64,000 nucleotides of DNA from Janthinobacterium sp. UMAB-56 (GTDB taxonomy: Bacteria; Pseudomonadota; Gammaproteobacteria; Burkholderiales; Burkholderiaceae_D): NCBI RefSeq assembly GCF_900095265.1, contig NZ_LT607665.1:62001-126000 (forward strand), in the 5' to 3' direction. The translations under genes were made by a program, and so were the position numbers. Within the stretch, counting starts at the first letter, position 1; each line of letters opens with the position of its first letter. Positions 55,779 to 64,000 of the stretch are shown here, piece after piece. The notes beneath the pieces are model-generated. The model saw nothing but the letters and a program-made list of their open reading frames with translations. It was not told the DNA's origin and ran no database searches.

Positions 55779-58127
55779 ATGCTGCCCACTATCGAACAAC
55801 GCCTTGCCCTTGAACTTGCCGCCAAACCGGTGCAGGTTGCCGCCGCCATCGAACTGCTCGACGAAGGCGCCACCGTGCCCTTCATCGCCCGTTACCGCAA
55901 GGAAGCGACCGGCGGCCTCGACGATATCCAGCTGCGCCTGCTCGAAGAGCGCTTGCGCTACCTGCGCGAACTGGAAGAGCGGCGCGCCGCCATCGTGGCC
56001 TCGATCACGGAACAGAACAAGATGACGCCGGAATTACTCGACGCCGTCATGCACGCGGAAGACAAGACGCGCCTGGAAGATTTGTATCTGCCGTACAAGC
56101 AGAAGCGCCGCACGAAGGCGCAGATCGCCATCGAAGCGGGACTGATGCCGCTGGCAGACGGCTTGCTGGACAATCCTGAACTGACGCCGGAAATGGAAGC
56201 GGGCAAGTTCCTGCGCGACGCATTTACGAGTGCCGACGGCAACAACCCGGGCGTGGCGGACACCAAGGCGGCCCTCGATGGCGCGCGCCAGATTTTGATG
56301 GAGCGTTTCGCCGAAGACGCGACCTTGCTGCAAACCTTGCGCGAATACGTGCAGGAACACGGCATCGTCGAATCGAAAGTGGTGGAAGGCAAGCAGGACG
56401 AAGGCGAAAAATTTGCCGATTATTTCGACTACTCGGAAACCATTTCGACTGTGCCATCGCACCGCGCGCTGGCACTGCTGCGCGGCCGCCGCGAGGGCAT
56501 ACTCGACGTCAGCCTGCGCCTGGACACGGAAGCGGAAAAGCCGAAATGGGATGCGCCGCACAATCCGTGCGAAGGCCGCATCGCCGCCCGCTTCGGCATC
56601 AAGCAACAAGGCCGCCCGGCCGACAAATGGTTGCTTGACACGGCGCGCTGGACCTGGCGCGTGAAAAGCTTCATGCACCTGGAAACGGAACTGATGGGCG
56701 CGCTGCGCGAACGCTCGGAACTCGACGCCATCAACGTCTTCGCCACCAATTTGAAAGCGCTGCTGCTGGCCGCGCCGGCCGGCCAGCGCGCCACCATGGG
56801 CCTCGATCCTGGCCTGCGCACGGGCGTGAAAGTGGCCGTGGTCGATGCCACCGGTAAAGTCGTCGACACGGCCGTGATCTACCCGCACCAGCCAAAGAAT
56901 GACTGGGATGGTTCCTTGCACACGCTGGGCCGTCTTGCCGCCAAGCACAATGTATCCTTGATTTCGATTGGCAACGGCACCGCCTCGCGCGAGACGGACA
57001 AGCTGGCGCAGGACCTGATCAAGCAGCACCCGGAAGCGAAGATGACGAAGATCGTCGTCTCGGAAGCGGGCGCGTCGGTGTATTCCGCCTCCGAATTCGC
57101 CTCGAAAGAGTTGCCGGACATGGATGTGTCGCTGCGCGGCGCCGTGTCGATTGCGCGCCGCCTGCAAGACCCGCTGGCCGAACTGGTCAAGATTGACCCG
57201 AAATCGATCGGCGTGGGCCAGTACCAGCATGACGTGAGTCAAAGCCAGCTGGCCCGCTCGCTCGATGCCGTGGTGGAAGATTGCGTAAACGCCGTCGGCG
57301 TGGATGTGAACACGGCCTCGGCGCCCCTGCTGGCGCGCGTTTCCGGCCTGTCAGCCAGCGTGGCGCAAAGCATCGTCAGCTACCGCGACATGAAGGGTGC
57401 ATTCACTTCGCGCGCGGCCTTGAAGGCCGTGCCGCGCCTGGGCGATAAAACGTTCGAGCAAGCGGCCGGCTTCTTGCGCGTGATGGGCGGCGAGAATCCG
57501 CTGGATGCCTCGGCCGTCCATCCGGAATCGTACCCGCTGGTGGAAAAGATTTTGGCGGACATCAAGAAGGATATCCAGGCCGTCATCGGCGAAATGGCCT
57601 TGCTGAAAACCCTCAGCCCGGCGAAGTATGCGGATGAAACGTTTGGCGTGCCGACCATTTCCGACATCTTGAAGGAACTGGAAAAACCTGGACGCGATCC
57701 GCGTCCGGAATTTAGCACCGCCACCTTCAAGGAAGGCGTGGAAGAAATCCGCGACTTGCGCCCGGACATGATTTTAGAGGGCGTGGTCACCAACGTGGCC
57801 GCCTTTGGCGCCTTCGTCGACATCGGCGTACACCAGGATGGCCTCGTGCATATCTCGGCACTGTCGAACACCTTTGTGAAAGACCCGCACACGGTGGTCA
57901 AAGCTGGCCAGGTCGTGCGCGTCAAGGTGCTGGAAGTCGATGAGAAGCGCAAGCGCATCGCGCTGACCATGCGCCTGACGGACAGCGCGCCACAGGCGGG
58001 CAGCAAGCCGGAGCAGAAGGGCGACCGCAACGACCGCCGCAGCATGGCGCAGCACCAGTCGCAGTCGCGCAACGCACCCGAGCCGGCCGGCAGCATGGCG
58101 GCCGCCTTCGCCAAGCTGCGCGGTTAA
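55779..58127 (+). CDS. tex: Tex-family RNA-binding transcription accessory protein
   Basis: The 782-residue protein has the Tex layout: an N-terminal helical region ([18 protein letters not shown]), a YqgF/RNase H-like domain ([15 protein letters not shown]), helix-hairpin-helix motifs ([25 protein letters not shown]) and a C-terminal S1 RNA-binding domain ([17 protein letters not shown]). Tex proteins affect transcription and ribosome recovery. The length matches the family; a longer frame from 55608 has no support. GGAAA lies 5 bases before the ATG. Confidence 0.96.
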   Translation: MLPTIEQRLALELAAKPVQVAAAIELLDEGATVPFIARYRKEATGGLDDIQLRLLEERLRYLRELEERRAAIVASITEQNKMTPELLDAVMHAEDKTRLEDLYLPYKQKRRTKAQIAIEAGLMPLADGLLDNPELTPEMEAGKFLRDAFTSADGNNPGVADTKAALDGARQILMERFAEDATLLQTLREYVQEHGIVESKVVEGKQDEGEKFADYFDYSETISTVPSHRALALLRGRREGILDVSLRLDTEAEKPKWDAPHNPCEGRIAARFGIKQQGRPADKWLLDTARWTWRVKSFMHLETELMGALRERSELDAINVFATNLKALLLAAPAGQRATMGLDPGLRTGVKVAVVDATGKVVDTAVIYPHQPKNDWDGSLHTLGRLAAKHNVSLISIGNGTASRETDKLAQDLIKQHPEAKMTKIVVSEAGASVYSASEFASKELPDMDVSLRGAVSIARRLQDPLAELVKIDPKSIGVGQYQHDVSQSQLARSLDAVVEDCVNAVGVDVNTASAPLLARVSGLSASVAQSIVSYRDMKGAFTSRAALKAVPRLGDKTFEQAAGFLRVMGGENPLDASAVHPESYPLVEKILADIKKDIQAVIGEMALLKTLSPAKYADETFGVPTISDILKELEKPGRDPRPEFSTATFKEGVEEIRDLRPDMILEGVVTNVAAFGAFVDIGVHQDGLVHISALSNTFVKDPHTVVKAGQVVRVKVLEVDEKRKRIALTMRLTDSAPQAGSKPEQKGDRNDRRSMAQHQSQSRNAPEPAGSMAAAFAKLRG

Positions 58128-58145
58128 GCAAGCGCCAGGTACGGC

Positions 58146-58649
58146 GTGGAAGCTATCGTCATTGTGGCCGTGGACGCCACCAGCGCCGGGGCGCAGTTAC
58201 TGCTCGATGCATTGTCGGACGTGCTGCTGCACCTCAATGGCGATAGCGGCCGCGCCTCCTTCGATGCCGAAGCAGCAACGCCGCGCGGCGGCTTTTACCT
58301 GGCACGCGACGGTGCTGGAAACTTGCTGGGTTGCGCCGCCCTGCGGCCGCTGGGCGAGCCGGACAGCGCCATCGGCGAACTCAAGCGCATGTATGCACGT
58401 CCGGGCAGCATCGGAGTGGGCGCAGCCCTGCTGGCCCATGTGGAGGCGCAGGCGCGTGCACATGGCTACCAGGCCGTGCACCTGTCCACGCGGGTGGCAA
58501 ATAGTCGCGCTGTGGCGTTTTATGCCAGACACGGCTATGTGCCCGTTGCGGCCTGGGGTAAATACGTGGGCGCAGCGCAATCCGTCTGCCTGGGCAGGCA
58601 GTTATCAATAGCAACGAGCCTCAACGTGGCTGACTTGCCCGATTTATGA
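58146..58649 (+). CDS. GNAT family N-acetyltransferase
   Basis: The 167-residue protein shows GNAT motif A (ELKRMYARPGSIGVGAALLAHV, with an acetyl-CoA loop PGSIGVGA) and motif B (ANSRAVAFYARHGYVPV). The N-terminal part is degenerate but follows the fold. The substrate is not predictable. The start is a GTG at 58146 with AGGT 5 bases upstream, 18 bases after tex, so it may be co-transcribed with it. Confidence 0.82.
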   Translation: MEAIVIVAVDATSAGAQLLLDALSDVLLHLNGDSGRASFDAEAATPRGGFYLARDGAGNLLGCAALRPLGEPDSAIGELKRMYARPGSIGVGAALLAHVEAQARAHGYQAVHLSTRVANSRAVAFYARHGYVPVAAWGKYVGAAQSVCLGRQLSIATSLNVADLPDL

Positions 58650-58722
58650 CTTGAGCACATACCCGTGCCGGCGTTTTCTTATAAAATGACGGCATCTATT
58701 TATTTACCCATCAGAGGCAGCT

Positions 58723-59034
58723 ATGAGCGACGTACAAACCTGGATCAAAGAAACCGTGACAAGCACGCCAGTCGTGCTGTTCATGAAGGGCACGGCCCAG
58801 TTCCCGCAATGCGGCTTTTCCGGCCGCGCCATCCAGATCCTGAAAGCGTGCGGCGTGGAAAACATCGCGACAGTCAATGTGCTGGACGACCCGGAAGTAC
58901 GCCAGGGCATCAAGGATTACTCGAACTGGCCTACCATTCCGCAGCTGTATGTCAAAGGCGAGTTCATCGGTGGTTCCGATATCATGAATGAAATGTTTGA
59001 ATCGGGCGAACTGAAGTCCCTGCTCGATGCCTGA
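58723..59034 (+). CDS. grxD: Monothiol glutaredoxin Grx4
   Basis: The 103-residue protein has the CGFS active site (C30), plus [29 protein letters not shown] for glutathione binding. Such proteins carry a 2Fe-2S cluster and work with BolA proteins; a BolA/IbaG gene is at 12094 in this window. It overlaps ubiX by 8 bases (59027-59034). Confidence 0.96.
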   Translation: MSDVQTWIKETVTSTPVVLFMKGTAQFPQCGFSGRAIQILKACGVENIATVNVLDDPEVRQGIKDYSNWPTIPQLYVKGEFIGGSDIMNEMFESGELKSLLDA

Positions 59035-59638
59035 TCACCAGCAGCGGCCGCGCCGTATCGTCGTGGCCATCACGGGCGCCACGGGCGCCGTGTATGGCTT
59101 GCGGCTGCTGCAATTGCTAGGCGCCATCCCCGGCGTCGAAACGCATCTGGTCTTGTCGGATGCGGCCGTACTGACCCTGCACCAGGAAACGGGCGTGGGG
59201 CGCAAGGCTATCGAAGCGCAGGCGCACGTGGTACACAAGCTGCGCGACATCGGCGCGAGTATCGCCAGTGGCTCGTTTCAATCGGACGGCATGGTCGTTG
59301 CGCCGTGCTCGATGAAAACGCTGGCGGCCGTGGCGCATGGCTTGTCGGATAATTTGATCACGCGGGCAGCCGATGTGGTGCTCAAGGAGCGCCGCCGCCT
59401 GATTTTGATGGTGCGCGAAACGCCGTTCAACCTGGCGCACCTGCGCAATATGACTGCCGTGACCGAAATGGGCGGCATTATCTTCCCGCCCTTACCCAGC
59501 TTTTATCACCACCCGCAGAATATTGCGGAGATGGTCGACCATACGGTGGCGCGCGTCATCGACCTGCTCGGCATCGAGCACGCCCTGGCACCGCGGTGGA
59601 GTGGTTTAAAGCCCATTGGCGACACCCCTATCGTCTAG
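59027..59638 (+). CDS. ubiX: Flavin prenyltransferase UbiX
   Basis: The 203-residue enzyme makes prenylated FMN, the cofactor of the UbiD decarboxylase in ubiquinone synthesis. Key parts are [10 protein letters not shown] at the FMN site, [14 protein letters not shown], and [21 protein letters not shown]. It overlaps grxD by 8 bases, so the two are translated together. No terminator with a T-run is visible in the following 100 bases. Confidence 0.95.
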   Translation: MPDHQQRPRRIVVAITGATGAVYGLRLLQLLGAIPGVETHLVLSDAAVLTLHQETGVGRKAIEAQAHVVHKLRDIGASIASGSFQSDGMVVAPCSMKTLAAVAHGLSDNLITRAADVVLKERRRLILMVRETPFNLAHLRNMTAVTEMGGIIFPPLPSFYHHPQNIAEMVDHTVARVIDLLGIEHALAPRWSGLKPIGDTPIV

Positions 59639-59773
59639 TTGGTATCACGATACCTGACAAAAGCGTAGCAAGCGGCAGCGATTTGTGGCTGAGAAGCGCA
59701 AGCGTGCTGTCGCACGGTGAGCATCGCAGACCGCCTATGCCGATGTGCAGCGGCTTTGCTCAGGCACCCACCA

Positions 59774-60100
59774 CTAGCGTTTTTCGAATTGACTGGCGCT
59801 GGCGCGCTTCAAATCCCTGGCCTCTTCAACCATCCTGCGGTGGGCGATCCGTTTGCGCATCACTTCCGCATGTTGCGCGGCAGTCATGGGTGGCACGGTC
59901 ATCAAGTCCTTCAGCTGCGCGGTATTGCTGTAGTTACTTTTCATAAGACGGCTCAAATGCTCGGCTCCGTAGTGGATGAACTGGCTGCTTCTGATGTGAT
60001 TATGCGCTGGTATTGGCCGCTGCGCCGCTGCGTACGGCATTATTGTCAAATAATTCCGCTGCAGCGCAACATGCGAGATCTTATTGTGCGGCAAAATCAT
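59774..60100 (-). CDS. Hypothetical protein, 108 aa
   Basis: This reading frame lies in an otherwise gene-poor gap between ubiX and the XRE regulator. The C-terminal half (MTAAQHAEVMRKRIAHRRMV and on) has a plausible, charged helical composition rather than the Arg/Ala/Pro bias of antisense frames. The ribosome binding site is poor (GGAG 2 bases from ATG 60100), and an internal ATG at 60040 is also possible. I do not recognise a family. The flanks 59639-59773 and 60101-60189 show no other gene. Confidence 0.35.
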   Translation of the reverse strand: MILPHNKISHVALQRNYLTIMPYAAAQRPIPAHNHIRSSQFIHYGAEHLSRLMKSNYSNTAQLKDLMTVPPMTAAQHAEVMRKRIAHRRMVEEARDLKRASASQFEKR

Positions 60101-60189
60101 GTCTCCAGTATGACTCTGCGCAAATAAAAGGACAGGGGGAGCACCGCCAGCGAAAAGCGGACGGCGCTGGCCTGGGAAGGCCTGGATGC

Positions 60190-60597
60190 TTACTTTTGGT
60201 AGTTGACTCTGACCAGCATGCGAATAAATTCACGCGCGATTTGACGATGATGTTCATCTAATCTTTGCAAATCGGCAATCAATTTCACATCAGCGGACTC
60301 AAAACGCGATAAAGCGCTGCCCGCTTCGCCATTTGGCGTAGCGCTTTCCGGACCGCCAAAACGCAACCATTCCGCCGGAACGCCCAACCATTGGGCAATC
60401 ATGCGCAATTTCTCTTGCGTGGGAATTGCTTCACCTACTAACCATTTCCTAGCTGCATGCACGGTAATCGGGCGCCCGTCGAAACGGATGTTGAATTCCC
60501 GGGCCAGTCTGGTCGGGCTGTCTGGAGAATAATGGGCGTTTTTGAGAGCCAACTGAAGTCGCTGGCTGAAGCTTTCGCGTTCGTTAGAAGAATTCAT
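60190..60597 (-). CDS. XRE-family (helix-turn-helix) transcriptional regulator
   Basis: The 135-residue protein has an N-terminal lambda-repressor-like HTH (about residues 10-70, RLQLALKNAHYSPDSPTRLA, then HAARKWLVGEAIPTQEKLRM and AQWLGVPAEWLRFG) and a short C-terminal helix region that may dimerise. Targets are unknown, but a 20-bp inverted repeat immediately upstream of its start suggests autoregulation. The start has no ribosome binding site; the promoter position suggests a leaderless mRNA. Confidence 0.85.
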   Translation of the reverse strand: MNSSNERESFSQRLQLALKNAHYSPDSPTRLAREFNIRFDGRPITVHAARKWLVGEAIPTQEKLRMIAQWLGVPAEWLRFGGPESATPNGEAGSALSRFESADVKLIADLQRLDEHHRQIAREFIRMLVRVNYQK

Positions 60598-60607
60598 AGG
60601 TGTACTA

Positions 60608-60627
60608 TTTCATGTTGTAACATGAAA
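60608..60627 (-). promoter_or_regulatory. Operator palindrome of the XRE regulator
   Basis: TTTCATGTT-GT-AACATGAAA is a 9-bp inverted repeat with a 2-base centre, 10 bases before the XRE ATG. It fills the spacer between a minus-strand -35 (CTGACT, 60632-60627) and -10 (AATAGT, 60609-60604), which are 17 bases apart, so bound repressor would block polymerase. Confidence 0.6.
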
Positions 60628-61180
60628 GTCAGTTTCTTGAATGACCATACAGATTGTTACATTTGAAAAGAGTATTAATTAACAATTAACACTCCGGCCG
60701 GACTTTTCAAGTCAAAAAGTGGGCCGAATTTTCTCTTGCGATTCTGTCTGGCTTCGGGTCAAATTCGCGGCTAGCCTTGATTTTCGCACTGCAGCACGAT
60801 TCAAAGCCTCGGTTTGGCATTACAACGTACGGTATCGGATAATGCCCTCCTCTACCGATACGCGCAATGCCCATGTCATACAATTTCTTGTAGACAAAGT
60901 TTTCAGAAGGGCCATTTTGTTTTCAAGATAGAAACAATCTGCACAGCGTGTTCATAGTAGAACGTTGTTTTTTGATTGTCTCTACTGGAAAGAATTTGTG
61001 CCCAAAAATTTTACTGCCATCGCAGCGAAAAGAATGTCGCAGTTATGCCAGGAAAGCTCTTTTTGGTGTCATCTTGGCCACCAACTCTCGATCTTAAGCG
61101 CGTTTGCGCAAGAAGAATCAATTTATTTTCAGCAATTGTTGCCTTATTCGCCAAATCCTCCTGTTCACGCCCGCTTTTTG
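60628..61180. other. AT-rich gene-free interval with stem-loops
   Basis: No convincing gene lies in this stretch between the divergent XRE and LiuR-type genes. It contains a hairpin at 60695-60726 (CGGCC/GGCCG plus ACTTTT/AAAAGT) and, at 60816-60861, two interleaved perfect 7-bp stems (GGCATTA/TAATGCC and GTATCGG/CCGATAC), compatible with a pseudoknot. Plus-strand frames here start without ribosome binding sites and have no recognisable content. Base composition is clearly lower in GC than in the flanking genes, which may point to acquired or relaxed DNA. Confidence 0.4.
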
Positions 61181-61208
61181 TTGCAGCACGCGCAGGGCAC
61201 GTTACAAT
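61181..61208 (+). promoter_or_regulatory. Probable promoter of the MerR/LiuR-type gene
   Basis: TTGCAG (61181-61186) and TACAAT (61203-61208) are 16 bases apart, about 80 bases before the chosen start codon. Confidence 0.45.
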
Positions 61209-61287
61209 AGAATTGACGTTGCCACCCCATGCCTCGCAGCACCCATCCAGCTACCTACCACCCATGCAACTGACACCGCCCGCAGCA

Positions 61288-61692
61288 ATGACGACCTATA
61301 CCATCACCGAACTGGCGCGGGAATTCGACATCACGGCGCGCGCCATCCGCTTCTATGAAGACCAGGGTTTGCTCAGCCCGAAACGTGAAGGCGCCGGTGG
61401 GCGCAGCCGCGTCTACACGCCGCGCGACCGCACCCGTTTGAAGCTGACCCTGCGCGGCAAGCGCCTGGGCCTGGCACTGTCGGAGATCAAGAGCCTGGTC
61501 GACATGTACGAGTCGCCGAAGGACACGCGCGCGCAGATGGACCGCTTCCTGGGCGTGCTGGCGCAACACCGCCAGACGCTGGAGCAGCAGCGCATCGATA
61601 TTGAAATGGCACTGGCGGAAATCAGCGCACATGAAGACGCGTGCGCGCGCATGCTGGCGGACTTGAAATTGGACAAGGTGCCAACAAACTGA
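61288..61692 (+). CDS. MerR-family regulator, LiuR-like
   Basis: The 134-residue protein has an N-terminal MerR winged helix (YTITELAREFDITARAIRFY, then EDQGLLSPKREG and RVYTPRDRTRLKLT) and a dimerisation coiled coil (residues about 80-125). It lacks the Cys residues of metal-sensing MerR proteins. LiuR proteins control branched-chain amino-acid catabolism genes, and this one is followed by isovaleryl-CoA dehydrogenase behind a matching palindrome. The start is uncertain: ATG 61288 fits the family, and ATG 61264 would add 8 residues. Neither has a clear ribosome binding site. Confidence 0.88.
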   Translation: MTTYTITELAREFDITARAIRFYEDQGLLSPKREGAGGRSRVYTPRDRTRLKLTLRGKRLGLALSEIKSLVDMYESPKDTRAQMDRFLGVLAQHRQTLEQQRIDIEMALAEISAHEDACARMLADLKLDKVPTN

Positions 61693-61746
61693 GGGGCCAC
61701 GCGGCAGGTGCTGGGCGCACGCGCATCGCTGGCCGCGCTTCACTTT

Positions 61747-61778
61747 ACGTTTACGTAAACGTCACAACTGAGTATCAT
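61747..61778 (+). promoter_or_regulatory. LiuR-type operator and promoter of the acyl-CoA dehydrogenase gene
   Basis: ACGTTTACGTAAACGT (61747-61762) is a perfect 16-bp palindrome resembling the LiuR consensus I recall for proteobacteria. A TTTACG -35 (61750-61755) lies inside it, with TATCAT (61773-61778) 17 bases further on. Repressor binding would cover the -35 box. Confidence 0.65.
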
Positions 61779-61834
61779 AGCTTCACTGACCCGGCACCCA
61801 TGACCGCCAAACTTATAACGACGACGAGGACGAC

Positions 61835-63019
61835 ATGCTCCATCTCCCAGGCTTGACCTTTGACCACGGCGACGACATCGCCTCGCTGCGCGAAGCGATC
61901 CAACAATTTGCTGCCGCCGAAATCGCGCCGCGCGCGGCTGAGATCGACCGCAGCGACCAGTTCCCCATGGACCTGTGGCGCAAGATGGGCGACATGGGCT
62001 TGCTCGGCATCACCGTCAGCGAAGAATACGGTGGCGCCGGCATGGGCTACCTGGCGCATATCATCGCCATGGAAGAAATCTCGCGCGCCTCGGCTTCCGT
62101 CGGCCTGTCGTATGGCGCCCACTCGAACCTGTGCGTGAACCAGATCAAGCGCAACGGCACGGCCGAGCAAAAGGCCAAGTACCTGCCGAAACTGATCACG
62201 GGCGAGCATATCGGCGCCCTGGCCATGTCGGAACCGAACGCCGGCTCGGACGTCGTCAGCATGAAGCTGCGCGCCGACTTCAAGGGCGACCGCTGGGTCT
62301 TGAACGGCACCAAGATGTGGATCACCAATGGTCCTGACGCCGACGTGCTGGTGGTGTACGCGAAAAACGACCTGGAAGCGGGTGCGCGCGGCATGACGGC
62401 TTTCCTGATCGAAAAGAATTTCAAGGGCTTTTCCATCGCGCAAAAGCTCGACAAGCTGGGCATGCGCGGTTCCCACACGGGCGAGTTGGTGTTCCAGGAT
62501 TGCGAAGTGCCGGCCGAAAACGTGCTGGGCGGCCTGGGCAAGGGCGTCAATGTGCTGATGTCGGGCCTCGATTTCGAGCGCACCGTGCTGTCCGGCGGTC
62601 CGCTGGGCATCATGCAGGCGTGCATGGACCTGGTCGTGCCCTACGTACATGAGCGCAAGCAATTCGGCCAGGCCATCGGCGAATTCCAATTGATGCAAGG
62701 CAAACTGGCCGATATGTATTCGACCATGATGGCCTGCAAGGCCTATGTGTATGCCGTGGGCCAGGCTTGTGACCGCGCCACCACGCCGGAAGCCGTGCGC
62801 CAGTTGCGCAAGGATGCGGCCGGCGCCATTCTGTATAGTGCGGAGAAGGCGACCTGGATGGCGGGCGAAGCGATCCAGGCCCTGGGCGGCAACGGCTACA
62901 TCAACGAGTATCCGGCCGGCCGCCTGTGGCGCGATGCCAAGCTGTACGAAATCGGCGCCGGGACCAGCGAAATCCGCCGCATGCTGATAGGCCGCGAACT
63001 GTTTGCGGAAACCAAGTAA
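61835..63019 (+). CDS. liuA: Isovaleryl-CoA dehydrogenase
   Basis: The 394-residue flavoprotein oxidises isovaleryl-CoA to 3-methylcrotonyl-CoA in leucine breakdown and passes electrons to ETF. Family blocks are [43 protein letters not shown], the catalytic-Glu loop [15 protein letters not shown], and [20 protein letters not shown]. Both the LiuR-like gene upstream and the sequence separate it from short-chain and other acyl-CoA dehydrogenases. AGGA lies about 6 bases before the ATG. Confidence 0.93.
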   Translation: MLHLPGLTFDHGDDIASLREAIQQFAAAEIAPRAAEIDRSDQFPMDLWRKMGDMGLLGITVSEEYGGAGMGYLAHIIAMEEISRASASVGLSYGAHSNLCVNQIKRNGTAEQKAKYLPKLITGEHIGALAMSEPNAGSDVVSMKLRADFKGDRWVLNGTKMWITNGPDADVLVVYAKNDLEAGARGMTAFLIEKNFKGFSIAQKLDKLGMRGSHTGELVFQDCEVPAENVLGGLGKGVNVLMSGLDFERTVLSGGPLGIMQACMDLVVPYVHERKQFGQAIGEFQLMQGKLADMYSTMMACKAYVYAVGQACDRATTPEAVRQLRKDAAGAILYSAEKATWMAGEAIQALGGNGYINEYPAGRLWRDAKLYEIGAGTSEIRRMLIGRELFAETK

Positions 63020-63072
63020 GCACGGGCGCGCGGCGATCGACTGGGTGATGAGCCATTCATGCGAGCACAACT

Positions 63073-64000
63073 ATGACGCAAATTGCCTTCCCCAAATTGC
63101 TCTCTTCCCAGATTGCATTCGATATCGCGCGCACCATCCGCGACGGCTTTGACAAGCACTACCGCCTGTTCCGCGAAACAAGCCAGCATGCCAAGCGGTA
63201 TTTCGAGCAAGGCGCCTGGAGCGCGGCACAGACGGCGGCCCGCGAGCGCATCGATTTTTATGACAAGCGCGTGCAGGAATGCGTGCAGATGCTCGAAGAT
63301 GAGTACGAAGAGTCGGAGTTGAGCGACGAAGTGTGGCGCGAACTCAAGCTGCATTACATCGGCATGCTGACGGAACACAAGCAGCCGGAACTGGCGGAAA
63401 CCTTCTTCAATTCCGTCTGCTGCAACATATTGCACCGCACGTATTTCAATAACGACTATATTTTCGTGCGCCCCGTTGTTTCCACGGAATACATCGACAC
63501 GCAAGACCCGGTGCCCACCTACCGCGTGTATTACCCCGGCCAGAACGGTTTGCGCCACACCCTGGCGCAGATGCTGAGCCACTTCCAGCTGGACTGCGAA
63601 TTTGCCAACCTCGAGCGTGACGTGGCCCAGGTGGAAGCGCGCCTACACCTGCTGTTCGGCGGCGACCGGCTGGAGCCGAACCACCAGCTCCAGGTTTTGA
63701 CCAGTTTGTTCTACCGCAACAAGGGCGCTTATCTGGTCGGCAAGGGCATCAACGGCAACCGCGAATACCCGTTCGTCGTGCCCATCCTGCACAACCGTCA
63801 CGGCAAGCTGGTGCTCGACACGGTGCTGTTCGAGCAGCAGCAGATCGCCGTGCTGTTTTCGTTTACGCGCGCCTATTTCCTGGTCGATATGGAAGTGCCG
63901 TCGGCCTATGTGCAATTCCTGCGCAGCTTGCTGCCGCGCAAACCACGCAGCGAAATCTATACGATACTGGGCTTGCAAAAACAGGGCAAGACGCTGTTTT
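63073..64000 (+). CDS. aceK: Isocitrate dehydrogenase kinase/phosphatase, N-terminal part
   Basis: The frame starts at ATG 63073 ([20 protein letters not shown]) and is still open at the right window edge, giving about 309 residues of a protein normally near 580-600. The N-terminal regulatory region matches AceK ([17 protein letters not shown], then [43 protein letters not shown]). AceK phosphorylates and dephosphorylates isocitrate dehydrogenase to direct carbon into the glyoxylate bypass. The kinase ATP-binding core lies beyond the window. Confidence 0.93.
   Translation, partial: MTQIAFPKLLSSQIAFDIARTIRDGFDKHYRLFRETSQHAKRYFEQGAWSAAQTAARERIDFYDKRVQECVQMLEDEYEESELSDEVWRELKLHYIGMLTEHKQPELAETFFNSVCCNILHRTYFNNDYIFVRPVVSTEYIDTQDPVPTYRVYYPGQNGLRHTLAQMLSHFQLDCEFANLERDVAQVEARLHLLFGGDRLEPNHQLQVLTSLFYRNKGAYLVGKGINGNREYPFVVPILHNRHGKLVLDTVLFEQQQIAVLFSFTRAYFLVDMEVPSAYVQFLRSLLPRKPRSEIYTILGLQKQGKTLF

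Noticed and set aside
59627-59660. A tRNA-like 5' half (CGTCTAGTTGGTAT resembles a D-arm) at the end of ubiX
   Set aside because: The TAG is the ubiX stop codon and no anticodon or T-arm (GTTCGA) follows, so it is a chance similarity.

Overview
The window looks like a chromosomal segment of a high-GC betaproteobacterium of the Oxalobacteraceae, most like Janthinobacterium or Massilia. This is inferred from the mla-murA-his-tat gene order, the short HisG, the gltBD locus, the LiuR-type regulator next to an isovaleryl-CoA dehydrogenase, and protein sequence style. No database search was possible.

Left part, 1-25 kb. After the tail of a DUF885 peptidase-like gene and a terminator, one very long minus-strand gene train runs from 18418 down to 947: the Mla phospholipid-transport genes (mlaF, E, D, A, C, B), a YadG/YadH-type ABC exporter, a BolA-family protein, murA, a nearly complete histidine pathway (hisG, D, C, B, H, A, F, I, E), a HIT protein, and tatA, B, C. 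Stop-start overlaps are common and I see no internal terminator. A solitary adenine/cytosine-type DNA methyltransferase sits between hisD and hisC, coupled to hisD by a 4-base overlap. A separate gltB-gltD operon (glutamate synthase) follows on the same strand and ends at a good terminator.

Middle part, 25-31 kb. A REP-associated (Y1/HUH-type) transposase with an altered HUH motif is framed by short inverted motifs just upstream of gltB. Next comes a minus-strand set of SNF2-family helicase, sensor histidine kinase and OmpR-type response regulator.

Right-centre, 31-55 kb. This is the most striking region: a minus-strand two-partner-secretion locus. It has a giant TpsA filamentous protein (4558 aa), its TpsB transporter, an ExbB-type proton channel fused to a periplasmic DUF2341/LamG module, ExbD, a TonB-like protein, a Porin_5-type porin, a periplasmic coiled-coil protein and a YbjN-like protein. 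Just upstream lie an STN-TonB hybrid, an ECF sigma factor and a FecR-type anti-sigma factor. The architecture matches what I recall of the Pseudomonas aeruginosa VreA-VreI-VreR (PUMA3) cell-surface signalling system and its PdtA/PdtB partner. The inferred logic is that the periplasmic STN protein and the FecR-like regulator release the sigma factor, which then turns on the adhesin and its dedicated energised export or presentation machinery.

Right end, 55-64 kb, plus strand except where noted: a small secreted protein, tex, a GNAT acetyltransferase, grxD-ubiX, a minus-strand hypothetical gene and an XRE regulator with a palindromic operator, an AT-rich gene-free interval holding a possible pseudoknot, a MerR/LiuR-type regulator, isovaleryl-CoA dehydrogenase behind a perfect LiuR-like palindrome, and the 5' part of aceK cut by the window end.
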